NCBI RefSeq assembly: GCF_026339875.1
Contig: NZ_JAPEPZ010000001.1
Location: 62,001 to 126,000 of the forward strand
Direction of reading: 5' to 3'
Length of the DNA stretch: 64,000 bases
Source: Streptomyces sp. NBC_01571
GTDB lineage: Bacteria > Actinomycetota > Actinomycetes > Streptomycetales > Streptomycetaceae
The position numbers and the translations under genes are program-made. The first letter of the stretch is position 1; each line of letters starts with the position of its first letter. The notes beneath the pieces were generated by a model. The model saw only the letters and a program-made list of their open reading frames with translations, was not told the origin of the DNA and searched no databases. This document shows positions 26,185 to 35,449 of this stretch, piece after piece.

Positions 26185-27144
26185 GTGCGGATCACGACAT
26201 CCAGCACCGCGAGACGCGCCAGGCTCACCGCCATGGCGTCCGGCTTCTTCACGACGGCGGCCCGCACGATGGCCGCCGCCCCGACCGCCTCTTCGGCGAA
26301 GACCTCGCCGTCGGCCGCAGCCAGCCTCACCAAGTCCCCCGCCACCTCGACCGCCGATTGGCGCTACGACACCAGGGCCAAGACCACAGCCGCCGACGTC
26401 ACGACGCACAGGGCCGCGCAGGATGACGGCGAGGCCGCCGGCGCGCCGGAGCTCGGCAGGCACGGCTGCGCCCAACCCGCCTCGGCCGGTGATGTCATCG
26501 GCATGCCAGGCACCTGGGCGGTTGACCCTAGGGGCAGCTCGCTCGCGGTGAGCGCCGGCACCAACGGCTCGCACCCGGAACCCGCCACACTCACGTCCAC
26601 CTCCACCTCCGCCTCCCACGACGACACGGTCACCGGCAAGCGCGTGAGCGGCACCTTCACGACGCCGCGCAATCGCGGCACCGCCTCGCGCATCGACGGC
26701 AGTCGGCGCCGCTGCGCCGGCTTCGACGTCCGCAGCAGCTTCCACTCCTCGCCGACCGCGGGCCACCGCATCCCGGGCCACCCGAGGGGGTACCGCGAGA
26801 CCGGTTCCAGCGCTCACACCGGACCCGCCTGCCAAGCCGGCTGCCCCGCCGACGACTGCGGCATCGTCCGCCGCGGCAGCGCCGGCATCCCCCACCCCGG
26901 CATCGTCCACCGCCGCGACGGCGCCGACGCGGACATCACCCCGGACAACCGCGCGATGGTCCGCGCCCTTCCCCAGCCCGATGTCCGTGCCGAGCCGGGC
27001 GACTTCGGCGGTTCCCTGTCCGACGACACCAACACGGTCGGCTCGAATTCCTGCACGGTCGACCCGACCTCCGATGACAGCCGCAACTGCACCGGGGACG
27101 GTACGGCCTTCTTCCAACTGGTGGCCGAGACGCTGAGTACGTAA
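26185..27144 (+). CDS. degenerate streptogrisin-like (S1) serine protease
   Basis: 319 residues from a GTG with AGGAGG upstream. The second half follows streptogrisin-type proteases: VSGTFTTPRNRGTASRIDG, SPTAGHR (His of the triad, but the following Cys is lost), DDCGIVR (Asp region) and EPGDFGGSL, where the catalytic GDSGG Ser has become Phe. It ends GTAFFQLVAETLS as in active enzymes. The frame is open, so it is either a young pseudogene or an inactive homologue. The N-terminal signal and pro-region are low-complexity Thr/Ala/Ser. Confidence 0.55.
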   Translation: MRITTSSTARRARLTAMASGFFTTAARTMAAAPTASSAKTSPSAAASLTKSPATSTADWRYDTRAKTTAADVTTHRAAQDDGEAAGAPELGRHGCAQPASAGDVIGMPGTWAVDPRGSSLAVSAGTNGSHPEPATLTSTSTSASHDDTVTGKRVSGTFTTPRNRGTASRIDGSRRRCAGFDVRSSFHSSPTAGHRIPGHPRGYRETGSSAHTGPACQAGCPADDCGIVRRGSAGIPHPGIVHRRDGADADITPDNRAMVRALPQPDVRAEPGDFGGSLSDDTNTVGSNSCTVDPTSDDSRNCTGDGTAFFQLVAETLST

Positions 27145-27415
27145 GGCGTCTGCGCGTACTGATAGTCCCAGACCCCCGACCGCACGCTTCGCCGAACGCG
27201 CCTTCGCCGTGCGCTCGATGAGGCCCAGGCAGCCCGCCTCAGTCTCACTCCACCTCAGCGCGGCGGCCGTTCACGTTCAACCCGCCCGCGCCCCCGCACC
27301 GCCGGGGCGCGCACGCGGAGTCCGGTCAAGAAACCCCCTTTGTCATGCGCGCGCCCTTCTACGCGTTGCTGCCTGCTGCCCCCCCGGCAGCCGGTTCACC
27401 ACTCCGGGAGGTTCC

Positions 27416-28210
27416 GTGAGACCCACCAAGTCCCTGTCAGCCCTTGCCACGCTGGGCTTCGCGACACTGCTCAGCTTCGCGCTGACCGTTCCGGCACAGG
27501 CCGCCGGGCCGTCCTATGTCGCGCTGGGAGACTCGTACGCCGCCGGCAACGGCGCCGGCAACTACGACAGTGCGAGCGGTAACTGCCACCGCAGCTTCAG
27601 CGCCTACCCCTATCTGTGGAAGAACGCCCACGCCCCGTCCGCGTTCGCCGACACGTCCTGCTCGGGTGCGGTGACCACGGACGTGACGAACTCCCAGCTC
27701 GGCCCCCTGAACTCCTCCACCGGAGTGGTCTCCCTCACCATCGGCGGCAATGACGCGGGCTTCTCCGACGTCATGACCACGTGCGTGACCGGTTCGGACA
27801 CCGACTGCGTCAACCGCGTCAACCAGGCCGAGAGCTACGCCCAGAACACGCTTCCCGCCCGCCTCGACGCCACCTACAACGCGATCCGCGCCAAGGCGCC
27901 CAACGCCAAGGTCGTCGTCCTCGGCTACCCGCACGTGTACACGCTCGGCGTCATCTGCGTCGGGCTCAGCGACACCAAGCACCGCAAGATCGACGAGGCC
28001 TCGGACGTCCTCGACAGCGTCATCTCCAGCCGGGCCGCCGCCCACGGCTTCGTCTTCGGTGACGTCCGCTCCGCCTTCAACGGCCACGAACTGTGCTCCG
28101 GCGACGACTGGCTGCACTCCCTGGTGGTCTCGCCCAGCTGGGAGTCCTACCACCCCACCGCCACCGGCCACGCCTCCGGCTACTACCCCGTCCTCAACGC
28201 CAACAGCTGA
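27416..28210 (+). CDS. secreted SGNH/GDSL hydrolase (lipase)
   Basis: 264 residues. A signal peptide (LATLGFATLLSFALTVPAQA) precedes block I YVALGDSYAAGNG with the catalytic Ser, block III TIGGNDAGF with the oxyanion Asn, and the C-terminal SWESYHPTATGH with the catalytic Asp/Ser-His pair. Paired Cys residues suggest disulphides. It is a typical extracellular Streptomyces lipase. The GTG start lies 4 nt after GGGAGG. A strong hairpin follows the stop. Confidence 0.9.
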   Translation: MRPTKSLSALATLGFATLLSFALTVPAQAAGPSYVALGDSYAAGNGAGNYDSASGNCHRSFSAYPYLWKNAHAPSAFADTSCSGAVTTDVTNSQLGPLNSSTGVVSLTIGGNDAGFSDVMTTCVTGSDTDCVNRVNQAESYAQNTLPARLDATYNAIRAKAPNAKVVVLGYPHVYTLGVICVGLSDTKHRKIDEASDVLDSVISSRAAAHGFVFGDVRSAFNGHELCSGDDWLHSLVVSPSWESYHPTATGHASGYYPVLNANS

Positions 28211-28228
28211 TCGGTCTCGTACGAACCC

Positions 28229-28284
28229 GTGCCAGGTAGGGCCTGTGTCCGCGGAAAACCGCGGACACAGGCCCTACCTGGCAC
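28229..28284. terminator. 26-bp perfect inverted repeat with AAAA loop
   Basis: Arms 28229-28254 and 28259-28284 are perfectly complementary, beginning GTGCCAGGTAGGGCCTG. It starts 18 bp after the SGNH hydrolase stop, so it can terminate transcription from that side. On the other strand it follows the remnant at 28290-28550. Its length and perfection are unusual for a simple terminator. Confidence 0.7.
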
Positions 28285-28289
28285 CGTCG

Positions 28290-28550
28290 AGCCCAGCACC
28301 GGCACCTGTGAGGGCGCCGTTTCCCGCTCAGCCTCGGCCTCGGCAGTCGTCCCGGCCGGGGAAGCTGCCAACGCCTCGACCAGCTCCTCCCGCACGATCA
28401 CCCGCCGGTCCAGCTCGATTTCCGCGGCCTCCAACACCTCAGCCACCGCGTGGCTTCCTCCCGCAGACCCTCTACCCGCACCCGGGCAGCCACCTCCCGC
28501 TCCTCCAGCATTCCCAGCACCGACGTCACCGCGCGCCCCTCGACCACGAA
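28290..28550 (-). pseudogene. coiled-coil hypothetical protein, frameshifted
   Basis: On the minus strand: VTSVLGMLEEREVAARVRVE and GLREEA in one frame, then VAEVLEAAEIELDRRVIVRE and ELVEALAASPAGTTAEA in another, with the shift near 28445. The joined product would be a heptad-rich coiled coil seen beside some Streptomyces IS elements. I do not know its function. Confidence 0.4.
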
Positions 28551-29098
28551 GCGGACACAAGACGACGCATGCCTCCCCCCACCCCGAGCGACCATGCCTG
28601 ACGCGTAAATAGCAGCAGGTCAGGATGAAGGTGGGCAGGGCGGGGTGCCCGGCGGTCGCGGAGGGCCGCAGGGTATCCGGGCTGCTTGTCAGGAAGTTGC
28701 GGCCTCCCTCGGGTTGAGGGTGACGGTGTAGCCGAGCTGGTTGAGCTGGGTGATCGCTTGGCGGGTGGTACGTGCTGGTGGCACACATCTGAGCACGCCG
28801 CCCCAAAAAGCGTCGCCACGTGGGCGCCCGCGTGGGTCCCGGCGCCGTTCCACGCGGGCGGCCCGGGGGCAGGTGACTGCGGTGGCTCGGGTCGGGGGCC
28901 GGGGTCCGCGGATTCAGCGCACCGGCGGGAGCGTGCCATGGGCAGGCGGGCGCGCCGGTGCGGTCACATGGCCAGCAGTGCGCGGAACCGGCAGTCGCAC
29001 CCCTGAGGGGGATCCCGATGGCCGCACCGACCGTTCGGCTTGGTCGCACCGTGCCGACGCGGGGAATCAAACGCGGCCGCCGGATGGTTTGACCTCGA
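28551..29098. other. IS debris upstream of the LLM oxidoreductase
   Basis: No intact gene. At 28688-28785 on the minus strand the string TTRQAITQLNQLGYTVTLNP, ending in a stop, looks like a transposase C-terminus. The rest has no motif. The promoter of the oxidoreductase should lie in the last 100 bases. Confidence 0.4.
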
Positions 29099-30121
29099 GT
29101 GAAGAAGATAGGTTTCCTCTCGTTCGGCCACTGGTCGCCGAGTGCGCACTCCAAGACCCGGTCCGCGGCCGACTTCCTGCACCAGTCCATCGACCTGGCG
29201 GTCGCTGCGCAGGAGCTCGGCGTGGACGGTGCGTACTTCAGGGTGCACCACTTCGCGCGGCAGGCGGCCAGCCCGTTCCCGCTGCTCGCGGCCATCGGTG
29301 CACGGACCTCGAAGATCGAGATCGGCACCGGCGTGATCGACATGCGCTATGAGAACCCGCTGTACATGGCCGAGGATGCCGGCGCTGCCGACCTCATCTC
29401 CGGCGGCCGGCTGCAACTCGGCATCAGCCGCGGATCACCGGAACAGGTGATCGACGGCTGGCGATACTTCGGTAACACCCCCGCGGAGGGCGAGACCGGC
29501 ACGGACATGGCCCGCCGACACACCGAGACCTTCCTCAAGGTGCTCGACGGCGAGGGCTTCGCGAAGCCGAACCCGCGGCCCATGTTCCCCAACCCGCCGG
29601 GGCTGCTGCGCATCGAGCCGCACTCCGAGGGGCTGCGCGAGCGGATCTGGTGGGGCTCCGGCTCGAACGCGACCGCCGTCTGGGCCGCGAAGCTGGGGAT
29701 GAACCTGCAGAGTTCCACACTGAAGGACGACGAGACGGGCGAGCCGTTGCACGTCCAGCAGCGCAAGCAGATCGAGGCGTACCGCGAGGCGTACAAGGCG
29801 GCAGGCCACACACGAGAACCGCGTGTGTCGGTCAGCCGCAGCGTCTTCGCCCTGACCAACGACCTGGACCGGGCCTACTTCGGCCACGACCGCAACTCGC
29901 GGGACCAGCTCGGCATGATCGACGACACGACCCGGGCGATCTTCGGACGCTCGTACGCCGCCGAGCCGGACGTACTGGTGAAGCAACTCCAGGAAGACGA
30001 GGCCATCCAAGCCGCGGACACCCTGTTGCTGACCATCCCGAACCAGCTCGGTGTCGACTACAACGCCCATGTACTGGAGAGCATCCTCACCCACGTAGCA
30101 CCGGAGCTCGGCTGGCGCTGA
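29099..30121 (+). CDS. LLM-class flavin-dependent oxidoreductase
   Basis: 340 residues of the luciferase-like monooxygenase fold. Landmarks are the N-terminal FLSFGHWSPS, DGAYFRVHHFARQAASPFPL, ARTSKIEIGTGVIDMRYENP and GRLQLGISRGSPEQVIDGW, the FMN-binding segment. It probably uses FMNH2 from a partner reductase. The substrate is unknown. The GTG start has no strong ribosome-binding site. The gene stands alone between IS relics. Confidence 0.85.
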   Translation: MKKIGFLSFGHWSPSAHSKTRSAADFLHQSIDLAVAAQELGVDGAYFRVHHFARQAASPFPLLAAIGARTSKIEIGTGVIDMRYENPLYMAEDAGAADLISGGRLQLGISRGSPEQVIDGWRYFGNTPAEGETGTDMARRHTETFLKVLDGEGFAKPNPRPMFPNPPGLLRIEPHSEGLRERIWWGSGSNATAVWAAKLGMNLQSSTLKDDETGEPLHVQQRKQIEAYREAYKAAGHTREPRVSVSRSVFALTNDLDRAYFGHDRNSRDQLGMIDDTTRAIFGRSYAAEPDVLVKQLQEDEAIQAADTLLLTIPNQLGVDYNAHVLESILTHVAPELGWR

Positions 30122-30174
30122 GTGTCTGCCGCCCTGCGTGCGGGCCGGCTCGGCACCATCGTGGTGCTGCGGTG

Positions 30175-30330
30175 TTGCGACAACCACTGGAACTCGAGGA
30201 CGGGCTTGCGTATGCGGGCGTTCACGGACTCAATCGCGTTCGTCGAGCAGATGACCTTGCGGATCTCGACGTCGAAGGAGAGGAAGGGCACGAACTCGGC
30301 CCAGGCGCTCTCCCAGAGGACACAGCACAG
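30175..30330 (-). pseudogene. IS256-family transposase fragment
   Basis: About 50 codons: WAEFVPFLSFDVEIRKVICS, TNAIESVNARIRK. This is the IS256 segment around the last catalytic Glu (TNAIESLN). It is fused in frame to the broken end of tnpB, so a later insertion or deletion joined the two. Confidence 0.75.
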
Positions 30331-30344
30331 TGTCCCTGTTCGTG

Positions 30345-31383
30345 ATGTTTCTGCAGATGAGCTTCTGGGGACCGCGTTGGCTTTCTCCCAGCGACGGGAC
30401 GGGGCCTGTCCGGTGCGCCGGTTGGGGCCGCGTCGGCGGGAGACGGTCCGGGAGACCTTCCGGAGCTGCGTGAGTGCCTGGTCGTAGTGTTTGGGGTTCG
30501 CGACCTCGCGGACCTCGCCAGCCGAGTCCGCCATGACGAGGAGAGTCTTGACGCCGAGGTCGATCCCGACTGCGGTGCCGGGGCGGCCGGCAGGGGCGAT
30601 GGTGTGGCGTTCCTCGGTCTGCAGGACCGCGAACCAGCGGCCCCGCTCGGACCGCACCGTCACCGACAGAATCCGCGTCCCGCCTTCGGCGATGGGTGCA
30701 GATCCTTTGAGGGGCCGCCCCACGTCGCTGGCCTGCTGCGCTGAAGAAACGGCCTGCTCGTGGACCTTGGAACCCTGATTGGATCTGCACCCTTCGGCGA
30801 TCGCGTCCACGAGGGGCTGAACGTCCTCGTGGAGGCGGATCCGGCCGAGGCGGGGCAGGACGATATGCCGCCGGTCATCGAGGCGGATGGTGCCGGTGGT
30901 GAACTTGCACGCCGGACGAGTCTTCCGCTTCGGCTTGAAACGGGGTCTGCCCATCCGGGCGCCCTTGCGCTCGCCGCGCCGGGACTTGGCGTAGTTGTCG
31001 AACGCGGCGGCAGCGTTCGCGAGGCCGGTGTTGTAGGCCTCCTTCGAGTTCTGCGCCCACCACTCCCGCAGGAACGGGTCGTTGTGTTTGGCCTCGTTGA
31101 ACGCTTTCCGCAACGACGGCAGCGACCACGACCGCCACGCAACGCGCTCTGCCTCGGGAACGCCGTAGGTCTCCTCCGCTGCGCGCTGCGACCAACTCGC
31201 CAGCACATGCCGCACCGCCCAGTTGTAGGCGACCCGCGCCGCCCCGCAATGCGAGGCCAGAGCCTGCAGGGCGGACGCGCTGGGGTCGAGGGCGAGCCTG
31301 TGGCCCACGACGTGGAAGCCGGGCCGCGCCTCGAACCCCCGGCGCTTCTTCTTCCCGCTCCCGGCAGGCTCCGCCCCGCTCAC
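30345..31383 (-). pseudogene. tnpB: TnpB of IS607, 3' truncated and carrying an in-frame MITE
   Basis: TnpB is an RNA-guided nuclease associated with IS200/605 and IS607. Present are the N-terminal wedge/REC part (HCGAARVAYNWAVRHVLASW), RPRFKPKRKTRPACKFTTGT and RuvC-I (VGIDLGVKTLLVMADS). The frame ends after PSRRWEKAN in IS256 scrap, so RuvC-II, the zinc finger and RuvC-III are gone and it cannot cut. A 99-bp element adds 36 residues between DAIAEG and GTRILSVTV. The GTG start overlaps the tnpA stop (GTGA). Confidence 0.88.
30694..30792. mobile_element. 99-bp MITE inside tnpB
   Basis: Perfect 12-bp terminal inverted repeats (GGGTGCAGATCC at 30694-30705, complement at 30781-30792), flanked by a direct repeat TTCGGCGAT at 30685-30693 and 30793-30801. 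Element plus duplication is 108 bp, so it keeps the tnpB frame. A longer element with the same ends lies at 35216-35449. Confidence 0.8.
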
Positions 31384-31964
31384 CCGGTCGTCTCCGCAGC
31401 CGGAGCGGTGGCCTCGGCGATAGCGCGTGCGGCCCGGTTCTTCGCCGCTCGCTGCCCATACAGCCGGGCACACGTCGAGGTGAGGACTTCAGTGATGTCC
31501 CGGACCAGGTCGCTGGTCGTCTCCTGCGGATCGAGCACCACCAGACGCCGGCCGGAAGCCGACAGTGCCGATTCCAGATGCTCGACACCGAAACGGGCCA
31601 GCCGGTCGCGATGCTCCACGACGATGACGGCAACGGCCGGGTCCGACAGGACACGGTGCAGCTTGCGCCGATTCCCGTTCAGTCCCGACCCGACCTCGGT
31701 CACAACCTCGGCAACGGCGAGCCCCAGCCCGATGGCTCCCTGGACGACATGGGAGACCTGTCGGTCAAGATCCGCCTTCTGGTCGCCGGACGAAACACGG
31801 CAGTACGCCACCGTCCGCCCAACGACCTCGGGAGCAGACTCTTCGACCAGCCACATACCGGACGGCGTCTGCACGACAGGGACCGGCTTACGGCCCTCCT
31901 TCGCCCAGGCCCACGCGGTCTGGTAATGCACGCCGTTGCGCGCCGCCCACTCGGAAAGCTTCAC
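31380..31964 (-). CDS. tnpA: IS607-type serine recombinase TnpA
   Basis: 194 residues. An N-terminal MerR-like HTH (LSEWAARNGVHYQTAWAWAK) is followed by a resolvase-type catalytic domain with the nucleophile Ser in TVAYCRVSSGDQKADLDRQV, then EHRDRLARFGVEHLE. Such TnpA proteins catalyse cut-and-paste by serine recombination. It is intact, while the partner tnpB is not. An A/T-rich leader (31965-32030) fits the left end of IS607. Confidence 0.92.
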   Translation of the reverse strand: MKLSEWAARNGVHYQTAWAWAKEGRKPVPVVQTPSGMWLVEESAPEVVGRTVAYCRVSSGDQKADLDRQVSHVVQGAIGLGLAVAEVVTEVGSGLNGNRRKLHRVLSDPAVAVIVVEHRDRLARFGVEHLESALSASGRRLVVLDPQETTSDLVRDITEVLTSTCARLYGQRAAKNRAARAIAEATAPAAETTG

Positions 31965-32338
31965 GCAATCATGATAAAGACTGATGAAGGGAGATAACTA
32001 CTGACGAAAAATGCGACTGTTGTACTGACCGGAGGGAACGGGGCGGGCACACCAGCGACGACGCCACCTTCCTCATGATCGAGTGGCACGGCGGCTCCGC
32101 CGACCACCTCGCAGTTCTTCACTGGCAACCTCGACGTCAACCGAATCCTCACCGGCCAGCACCACCCACGCGCACGACCGCCCGGGGCCGTGCTGCATGC
32201 AGCAGGCGTTGCTCCCCGGCCAGTAGCACGGTCTCCGTCCCGGCGGCTGCATAACAGTCCGCAGGACACCCCATTACCAGGAGACCAAGAAGGCCTGCCC
32301 AGGGCCTGCTCGCAGTTCGCCAGGACCGGGCGGGCGGT
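31965..32338. other. IS607 left end and intergenic DNA
   Basis: The first 70 bases are A/T-rich (ATCATGATAAAGACTGATGA) and probably include the IS607 end and its promoter. The remainder has no recognisable gene and forms the 3' flank of the MFS gene. Confidence 0.45.
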
Positions 32339-33862
32339 TCACCCGCGCAGGTCCTCCGGCAGTTTGAAGGGGCTCGACCGAGCCCCTTCGGCATCTGTTG
32401 AACCGCGCCCCTGCGGCCGCCGGTTACGAGATGTCCACCCGGTCTGCGTCGGCCGGTGCTCCCGTCGGGGCGCGCAGAGCCGGTCGCCGCGGGGCGGCAG
32501 CAAGGTGCCCGCCAGCGTTGCGGCGACGCCGAGGCCGGCGGCCACCGCCATTGCCGCTCCGAAGCCGTCGCTGAAGGCCGCCGCGGAGGTGTAGCCACCG
32601 GTGGCGGCGAAGACCGCGGCGGTGATCGCGACGCCGAAGGCTCCGCCGAGCTGTCGCATCGTGCTGTAGGCGCCGGAGGCCTTGCCGATGTCGGTGGGTG
32701 TGCTGGTGCTGACCACCGCTTTGGTGACGGCGGGGATCGCCAGGGCGAAGCCGATGCCCGCGAGGCTCAGCGGGATGACCTGGGTCGTGTACGAGAGGTG
32801 CGGGGCGGCGATCAGGGCGATCCAGGCCGTGCCGATGGTCTGCAGGGCGAGGCCGGCGACGACGAGAGAGCGTTCGCCCCAGCGGTCGGCGAGTGCTCCG
32901 GTGCGCGAGGCGAGCAGGACCACGAAGGTGCCCCACGGGAGCAGCCGCAGACCGGCGCCCAACGGGCCCTGACCCAGGGTAACTTGCTGATACTGGGCGA
33001 TGAAGAACACCGAGGCGGACATCGAGCCGCTGAGCAGGAACATCACTGCGTTGCCCGCCGAGAACGCCCGGGAGCGGAACAGCCGCAGCGGCAGCATCGG
33101 CGTACGGGCCCGGGACTGCCACACCAGGAAGACAACGACCAGGACCGCTCCCCCGGCCAGCGCGCCCGTCACCTCCACGCTGCCCCAGCCCGCCGCATCC
33201 GCCCGGACCAGGCCCCAGACGAGCCCGAACGCGGCCAGGGTGAAGAGCAGCAGGCCCGGGAAGTCCACCGCCGTGCCCTGGCCGAAGCCCTCCTTGATCC
33301 GGGCGAGCACGAAGGGGATCGCGGCCAGGCCGACCGGTACGTTCAGCCAGAAGATCCACTGCCAGGCCAGTCCCTCGGTGATCACGCCGCCCAGGACCGG
33401 GCCGAGCAGCACAGCGAGGCCGGTGACGCTGCCGTAGATGCCGAGCGCCCAGCCGCGCCGCTCGGGCGGGAACGCGGCGTTCAGCAGGGTCAGGGCGAGC
33501 GGCATGACGGTCGCCGCGCCGATGCCCTGGACGGCGCGTGCCGCGATCAGGGTGCCGGTACTGGGGGCCAGCGCGCATGCGGCCGACGCCACGGCGAATA
33601 GGGTGAGCCCGGCGACGAACAGCCGCCTGCGACCGAAGCGGTCGCCGAGCGACGACGCGGTCATCAACAGGGCCGCGAAACTGAGGGTGTAGGCGTTGAT
33701 CGTCCACTCCAGGTCCTCGATCGACGCATGCAGGTCGCGCTGGATCGCGGTCAGCGCCGTGGCCACCACCAGCAGGTCGAGGACGACCATGAACGAACCC
33801 ACCGACGCCAGCGCGAGCGTCCACCGCTGCGCCGCTGTGACGGACTTCTCGTTGCTGTTCAC
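32339..33862 (-). CDS. MFS drug:H+ antiporter, DHA2 (14-TM) type
   Basis: 507 residues with about 14 membrane segments. Signature motifs: VVLDLLVVATALTAIQRDLH (D1), LGDRFGRRRLFVAG (motif A) and LLGPVLGGVITEGLAWQWIF (motif C, antiporter). The family includes QacA/EmrB exporters of drugs and cationic compounds. The soluble C-terminus of about 60 residues is Arg/Pro-rich and probably non-essential. Divergently transcribed from an ECF sigma gene with a 220-bp shared promoter region. Confidence 0.9.
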   Translation of the reverse strand: MNSNEKSVTAAQRWTLALASVGSFMVVLDLLVVATALTAIQRDLHASIEDLEWTINAYTLSFAALLMTASSLGDRFGRRRLFVAGLTLFAVASAACALAPSTGTLIAARAVQGIGAATVMPLALTLLNAAFPPERRGWALGIYGSVTGLAVLLGPVLGGVITEGLAWQWIFWLNVPVGLAAIPFVLARIKEGFGQGTAVDFPGLLLFTLAAFGLVWGLVRADAAGWGSVEVTGALAGGAVLVVVFLVWQSRARTPMLPLRLFRSRAFSAGNAVMFLLSGSMSASVFFIAQYQQVTLGQGPLGAGLRLLPWGTFVVLLASRTGALADRWGERSLVVAGLALQTIGTAWIALIAAPHLSYTTQVIPLSLAGIGFALAIPAVTKAVVSTSTPTDIGKASGAYSTMRQLGGAFGVAITAAVFAATGGYTSAAAFSDGFGAAMAVAAGLGVAATLAGTLLPPRGDRLCAPRREHRPTQTGWTSRNRRPQGRGSTDAEGARSSPFKLPEDLRG

Positions 33863-34083
33863 TGGTGCTCCCGTCGCCGTGTGTCTGCAGTCGTGCTGTC
33901 GGTGGTGGAGACACGGGGTGGTCCGGAAACTGGGCGGCGAACGGTCGCGGATTCTGCGATCGGCTGTGGATTGCGCGGACGGTCGGGATGCGGCGACCAG
34001 TTTCGGCCGCCGTGGGTGTCATAACTGTCGACGGACTCGAATTGCCCAAACCGTCGACGAACCGGAGCCTGGGAGGCGACGTA

Positions 34084-35139
34084 ATGCCGAGCGAGGAGAC
34101 GCCGATGCCGATGCCCATGTCGACGCTCACGCTGGAGCGGGCGCGGGCGGGCGACGGGCAGGCGTTCCGTGAGCTCACCGAGCCCTACCGGCGCGAGCTG
34201 CAGGTGCACTGCTACCGCATCCTCGGCTCGGTGCAGGACGCCGAGGACCTGCTGCAGGAGACCCTGCTCGCGGCCTGGCGCGGGCTCGACGGGTTCGAGG
34301 AGCGGTCGTCGCTGCGCTCCTGGCTGTACCGGATCGCGACCAACCGCTGCCTGAACGCGCTGCGGGACGGCAGCCGCCGGCCCGGCGAGGGCTGGGCGTA
34401 CCGCTTGGAGGTTCCGTTGCCCGAACCCACCCGCCGCGGCGACCCCAGCTGGCTGGAGCCCTATCCGGACGTGCTGCTCGCCGGGCTGCCGGACGCCGCA
34501 CCCGGCCCGGAGGCCCATTACGAGACCAAGGAGGCGGTCTCCCTGGCGTTCCTCGTCGCGCTGCAGCACCTGCCGCCCCGGCAGCGGGCGGTGCTGGTCC
34601 TGCGGGACGTGCTCGGTTTCCGCGCGGCCGAGGTCGCCGCAATGCTCGACACCAGCGTCGACTCGGTCACCAGCGCGCTGAAACGGGCCCGCGCCACGCT
34701 CGCGACCCGGCTGCCCGCGCACGCCCACGCCGAGACGGAGCTGCCGTACTCACCCCGCGAGCGCAAGCTCGTTGACGACTTCTCCCTCGCCTTCGAACGC
34801 GCCGACGTCGACGCGATCCTCGCCCTGCTCACCGACGACGCGTGGCTGACGATGCCGCCGCTGCCGTACGAGTACCAGGGACTGGAGGCCATCGGCCACT
34901 TCCTGAGGACGGTCGCGCTGCGCGACGGCCGCCGCTTCCGGCTGGTGCCCACGCACGCCAACGGCCAGCCCGCGTACGGCGTTTACCTCGTCGATCCGAG
35001 GACGCCGATCGCGCACGCCCACGGTCTGCTCGTCCTCACCCTGTCCGGCCACCGCGTCTCGGCGCTGACCCGCTTCGTCGACAACGGCCTGCTCCCCCGC
35101 TTCGGCCTGCCCCGCTCGCTACGCGCCACCGGCGCCTAG
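34084..35139 (+). CDS. ECF sigma factor with C-terminal SnoaL-like domain
   Basis: 351 residues. Region 2 (YRRELQVHCYRILGSVQDAE, DLLQETLLAAWRGLD) and region 4 (LPPRQRAVLVLRDVLGFRAA, then VDSVTSALKRARATL) are clear. Residues 230-340 form a SnoaL/NTF2-like fold, typical of ECF groups that lack a separate anti-sigma factor and use this domain for self-control. The ATG has GGGAGG 7 nt upstream. The divergent MFS gene is a likely target. Confidence 0.88.
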   Translation: MPSEETPMPMPMSTLTLERARAGDGQAFRELTEPYRRELQVHCYRILGSVQDAEDLLQETLLAAWRGLDGFEERSSLRSWLYRIATNRCLNALRDGSRRPGEGWAYRLEVPLPEPTRRGDPSWLEPYPDVLLAGLPDAAPGPEAHYETKEAVSLAFLVALQHLPPRQRAVLVLRDVLGFRAAEVAAMLDTSVDSVTSALKRARATLATRLPAHAHAETELPYSPRERKLVDDFSLAFERADVDAILALLTDDAWLTMPPLPYEYQGLEAIGHFLRTVALRDGRRFRLVPTHANGQPAYGVYLVDPRTPIAHAHGLLVLTLSGHRVSALTRFVDNGLLPRFGLPRSLRATGA

Positions 35140-35215
35140 TCGGATTGCTTCTCGAACTGGCCTGCCGCCGCCCCGGGTTGGATACGGACGACGGCCGGGC
35201 TGAGGAAAAGGCGAT
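35140..35215. other. short intergenic before the MITE
   Basis: No gene. It ends with AAAGGCGAT immediately before the element; the complement AAAGGTGAT stands just beyond the right end, so the inverted repeat may be longer than listed. Confidence 0.4.
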
Positions 35216-35449
35216 GGGTGTAGATCTTCTGAGGGTTGGTCATAGGCCTGTGCCCAGCAGGTTCGTCGTTGGTGGCTGATCAGGGAGGGCTCGCGCCCTG
35301 TCATTTCGGCACCGGAACATCCGAGCTGTGGTGACGAGTCGCGCCGACCAGCACGGACGCCGCCTGCTCGAGGCGCCCCACAGGACAGACGGATGTGTGA
35401 CTGCGCAGGTCACGCCGGTCTTGTACGCACCCTCAGAAGATCTGCACCC
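35216..35449. mobile_element. 234-bp MITE related to the one in tnpB
   Basis: Terminal inverted repeats of 21 bp matching at 20 positions (35216-35236 and 35429-35449; left arm begins GGGTGTAGATCTTCTGAGGG). No coding capacity. The outer GGGTGYAGATC matches the ends of the 99-bp element at 30694-30792. It abuts, and probably inserted into, a tnpB relic. Confidence 0.75.

Noticed and set aside
26113..27117. 334-codon minus-strand frame opposite the protease-like gene
   Set aside because: No family motif; Gly/Ala/Arg-rich antisense shadow. The plus strand has AGGAGG and protease landmarks.
28183..29343. 386-codon minus-strand frame over the SGNH end and LLM start
   Set aside because: It runs through the perfect hairpin and several unrelated relics; only its short coiled-coil segment looks real.
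30058..31473. tnpB reading as one 471-residue protein
   Set aside because: The C-terminal 130 residues are IS256 sequence followed by antisense of the LLM gene; treated as a chimeric pseudogene.
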